A DNA stretch of 15,600 nt from Cyanobacteria bacterium UBA4641. Its GTDB lineage: Bacteria > Cyanobacteriota > Vampirovibrionia > Gastranaerophilales > Gastranaerophilaceae. Position 1 is the first letter of the stretch; each line of letters opens with the position of its first letter. A model generated the notes under the pieces. That model was not told the DNA's origin, made no database searches, and was given only the letters and a program-made list of their open reading frames with translations. Location of the stretch: NCBI GenBank assembly GCA_002405805.1, contig DHMN01000052.1:1-15600 (forward strand). The letters are read 5' to 3'. Shown here piece by piece: positions 13,572-15,600 of this stretch. A program made the position numbers and the translations under genes.

Positions 13572-14731
13572 TGCAAACTATTCAACTAAATAACTACAAC
13601 AATTATCAAAATAAAGCATATACCTCTAATTTTAAACAAATTGCACCTTCAAAAGGTTATCAGCCAAGATTTACCGGAGTTGCAAGTGTTGCAAATGAAG
13701 CAACAACAACAGCCGCTCAAAAATCAGAAGGATTGTATAGCAAATTTACTGAATGGCTTGCTAGAAATTACTATGCAAAATTTTATAACAGTAAAATTGC
13801 AAAATATATTGTAGACCATACAAAGAGTCCTAAATGGAACAATATGACAACTCACATGTCCGCTTTAGGTTCAACTCTTATTTCAGGTATGTATGCGGTT
13901 AGAACATTAGAAAATGACAAACTTGACCCTGAAAAACGTAAGACATTAGCTATTAACGATGTGCTTACTTGGGCTGTATCTACAGCAGGGGCGTATTTCT
14001 TAGATGCAAAACTTGGCAATGTTTGCGATAAAGCAACTACAAGATACGCTGCTAACTATTTGTTAGATAATCCTAAAACTATGAAAAAAGACATCTTAGG
14101 AGATTGGGATGCTAAAGACCTTAATTCAATGATGAAAAATTGGTACGAGCATATTAAACCTGATTCTGAAGAAGGTCAAAAATTACTAAACAAAATGAAA
14201 AGCGTAGCAGTTGAAAACCTAAACTCTCAATTTGATACAACTGATGTAAAACCATTATTAAAAACTTGGTTAAATCAAATAGCTCCTGATTCTGCTGAAA
14301 TGCAAGAAGTTAAAAAAGCTCTTGGTGAAGAAAAACTTGCCAAATTAACTGAAGGACTTGCTCTCGGTGATAAAGAACTTTCTGCTACAGCTAAAAAAGA
14401 ATTAGAAACTATGTCCGAAACAATCAGACCAACATTGAAAAAATGGATAGCAGCATTAGCACCTGAATCAAGCGAAGCGTTTGAATTTTTGAAAAAGACA
14501 GGTAAATTAGGCTACAGAAACATCAGAGATTTCAACTTAGATATCTTAGGTGACAAAAAATTGACAACTCAAATTGATGGTATCGGAGTTTTGAAATCAT
14601 TGTTCGTATTCGGTATGGTATACAGATACATCGTTCCGGTTCTTGTAATGAAACCTGCTAACTACATCGGTCATTACATCCACGAGCAAAATGCAAAAAA
14701 AGCTCAAGCTACACAAACTAAACAAGCTTAA
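13571..14731 (+). CDS. Lineage-specific protein with a triplicated W-P-S motif (386 aa)
   Basis: No known family is recognised. The N-terminus (1-50) is rich in Asn, Tyr and Gln and contains P-R-F-T-G, a short F-x-G element I associate with Gastranaerophilales proteins. Hydrophobic segments lie near 97-112 and 130-145, split by a charged link, with another near 340-360. Between them sit three copies of W-x3-[IL]-[AK]-P-[DE]-S-x-E, with Trp at 191, 233 and 292 and Lys two or three positions before each Trp. An AGGAGG site 9 bases before the ATG, inside the previous gene, predicts strong translation. A terminator follows. Membrane association is inferred from the hydrophobic segments. Confidence 0.82.
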   Translation: MQTIQLNNYNNYQNKAYTSNFKQIAPSKGYQPRFTGVASVANEATTTAAQKSEGLYSKFTEWLARNYYAKFYNSKIAKYIVDHTKSPKWNNMTTHMSALGSTLISGMYAVRTLENDKLDPEKRKTLAINDVLTWAVSTAGAYFLDAKLGNVCDKATTRYAANYLLDNPKTMKKDILGDWDAKDLNSMMKNWYEHIKPDSEEGQKLLNKMKSVAVENLNSQFDTTDVKPLLKTWLNQIAPDSAEMQEVKKALGEEKLAKLTEGLALGDKELSATAKKELETMSETIRPTLKKWIAALAPESSEAFEFLKKTGKLGYRNIRDFNLDILGDKKLTTQIDGIGVLKSLFVFGMVYRYIVPVLVMKPANYIGHYIHEQNAKKAQATQTKQA

Positions 14732-14750
14732 TTTCTGCACACGACATAAC

Positions 14751-14786
14751 AAAAGAACTTTGCACAAAATGCAAGGTTCTTTTTTG
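14751..14786 (+). terminator. Terminator of the 12798-14731 operon
   Basis: AAAAGAACTTTGCA faces TGCAAGGTTCTTTT with one G-T pair around a 5-base loop, followed by T residues, 20 bases after the stop. Confidence 0.88.
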
Positions 14787-14836
14787 TTTAAGGTTTGGCT
14801 ATCTACTTATTTTGGGAACCAAACAAAAATGTCTAT

Positions 14837-14913
14837 GTCATTCTGAACAGCAGGAATAGAGTGTGAAACAAAGTGGAGTCACATTTAATGCGACTGCGGA
14901 GTTTCAGGGTCTC
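14837..14913. repeat. GTCATTCTGAACAGCAGG repeat, imperfect hairpin
   Basis: Begins GTCATTCTGAA and ends TTTCAGGGTCTC, with an inner stem AGTCACATT facing AATGCGACT (one mismatch). It combines the left end of the 69-bp elements with the right end of the short palindromes. The first 23 bases recur at 15537-15559 with 3 mismatches. Confidence 0.65.
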
Positions 14914-14961
14914 AACTCTCACACATAGGTCACCGTCATTCTGTCAACAATCCAAACAGTC

Positions 14962-15450
14962 CTAATTCAACTTTGTTGGCTTGCAGAAATACGGATTATT
15001 TTGATATTTTGCCCAAGTGATATAAGCCTTGTTGCCTTTGATTGTAGTAGAACCGACCACCACATATTTGTTGGCATTTGGCTTTGGATTTTTAACTTCA
15101 GCATAAGCATCCAACTCGTGAGTGATAGGTTCTTTGGACTTGTCTCTCATTGAATTGTATAAATCTTCAACCTGAATAGCCGTAAAATTGCAATCAATTT
15201 GGTATTTATCTTTAGGAGATGAAACAACTTCTTGGTACTTACACATACCGTTTCTCCAACCAAGAATTTTTCTAGTGGTAGTAAACTGCTGATTTTCAAA
15301 TTCTGAAACTAAAGTTTCTTCATATTTATCGCAGTCTTGGAAATTCTTGATAAATTTTGAAGAAAATTTAGTATAAGTTGCTGCAAAAACACAACTTAAA
15401 GAACTCAAAAACAATATAAATAACGCAGTAGCAATTGTAGATTTTTTCAT
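14962..15450 (-). CDS. Small secreted protein with conserved-looking cysteines
   Basis: A 162-residue exported protein: a Lys-Lys N-terminus and hydrophobic core (about 2-20), then V-F-A-A as a probable signal peptidase I site, leaving about 138 mature residues. The mature part is Lys/Tyr/Asn-rich with four cysteines, in D-C-D-K-Y, G-M-C-K-Y, I-D-C-N-F and F-C-K-P, which could form two disulfides. No domain is recognised. The start is ATG 15450, since AAAGGGGAG lies 9 bases upstream; an in-frame ATG at 15459 directly abuts that site and is less likely. A promoter with TGC-TATAAT lies at 15485-15493. It stands alone, between repeat copies on both sides. Confidence 0.82.
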   Translation of the reverse strand: MKKSTIATALFILFLSSLSCVFAATYTKFSSKFIKNFQDCDKYEETLVSEFENQQFTTTRKILGWRNGMCKYQEVVSSPKDKYQIDCNFTAIQVEDLYNSMRDKSKEPITHELDAYAEVKNPKPNANKYVVVGSTTIKGNKAYITWAKYQNNPYFCKPTKLN

Positions 15451-15484
15451 ATAAATCATCTCCCCTTTAGGTTTTTATAAATAC

Positions 15485-15493
15485 ATTATAGCA
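15485..15493 (-). promoter_or_regulatory. Extended -10 promoter of the secreted-protein gene
   Basis: TGCTATAAT on the minus strand, an extended -10, 34 bases upstream of ATG 15450. The -35 region is poor, which an extended -10 can compensate for. Confidence 0.6.
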
Positions 15494-15536
15494 AAAATTT
15501 TGATTTAGTAAAGTTGTGACAACAGGGAGTTTTTTA

Positions 15537-15600
15537 GTCATGCTGAACTGCAGGAACAGGCTGAGAAAGCAATAAGCTTATGTCACCCTGAACTCGTTTC
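15537..15600. repeat. Partial repeat copies at the window edge
   Basis: 15537-15559 matches 14837-14859 with 3 mismatches in 23. 15581-15600 matches 1109-1128 with one mismatch in 20 and is cut by the window end. Confidence 0.7.

Noticed and set aside
993..15600. CRISPR array
   Set aside because: The repeats are palindromic, far apart and irregularly spaced, with genes between them and no spacers or cas genes.

Overview
The window looks like a chromosomal segment of a low-GC, non-photosynthetic relative of the Cyanobacteria, most likely gut Melainabacteria (Vampirovibrionia, order Gastranaerophilales). That placement is an inference. It rests on a low-GC genome with Shine-Dalgarno sites, an LPS gene (kdsA), a type IV pilin-like protein with a D-x-N-G-x-K-G-P-N motif, a HEAT protein of the phycobilisome-lyase type, and several proteins I can match to no general family but whose style I associate with that order. 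Ordinary stop codons, TGA included, end the genes, so the genetic code is standard.

Layout, left to right. 1-282: palindromic repeats. 283-894 (-): tmk. 895-1320: repeats plus a promoter. 1324-2568 (+): pilin-like protein with a cysteine-rich C-terminal domain, then a strong terminator. 2680-2934 and 3048-3251 (+): two small unknown genes. 3252-3653: terminator and repeats. 3654-4976 (-): ArsB/NhaD-type permease. 5048-6415 (-): RseP-type site-2 protease. 6495-8996 (-): operon kdsA - MBL hydrolase - pheS. 9081-9479 (+): small membrane protein, transcribed divergently from kdsA. 9696-12624 (-): operon HEAT protein - queC - DUF366-like - SPOR protein, with overlapping or nearly touching genes. 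12798-14731 (+): two overlapping genes for lineage-specific membrane-associated proteins. 14962-15450 (-): small secreted cysteine-containing protein.

Most of the recognised genes are housekeeping or envelope genes: dTMP kinase, Phe-tRNA synthetase, Kdo-8-phosphate synthase, preQ0 synthase, intramembrane protease and a septal glycan-binding protein. I see no transposase, phage, CRISPR or defence genes, and no tRNA or rRNA.

The less ordinary content is of three kinds. First, several families of small palindromic repeats occupy six gaps (1-282, 895-1320, 3252-3653, 9480-9695, 14732-14961 and 15460-15600); they have conserved ends and interiors that change while remaining self-complementary, and one pair forms an ~82-bp inverted repeat around tmk. 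Second, the kdsA / 9081 intergenic region holds two back-to-back near-consensus promoters whose start sites should fall on the ATGs, predicting leaderless mRNAs. Third, there are uncharacterised proteins with visible internal structure: the pilin with an added cysteine-rich module, the 386-residue protein with a three-times repeated W-x3-[IL]-[AK]-P-[DE]-S-x-E motif, and an RseP with an interrupted PDZ region. I found no clear self-contained new system; the repeats and the 12798-14731 gene pair are the best leads.
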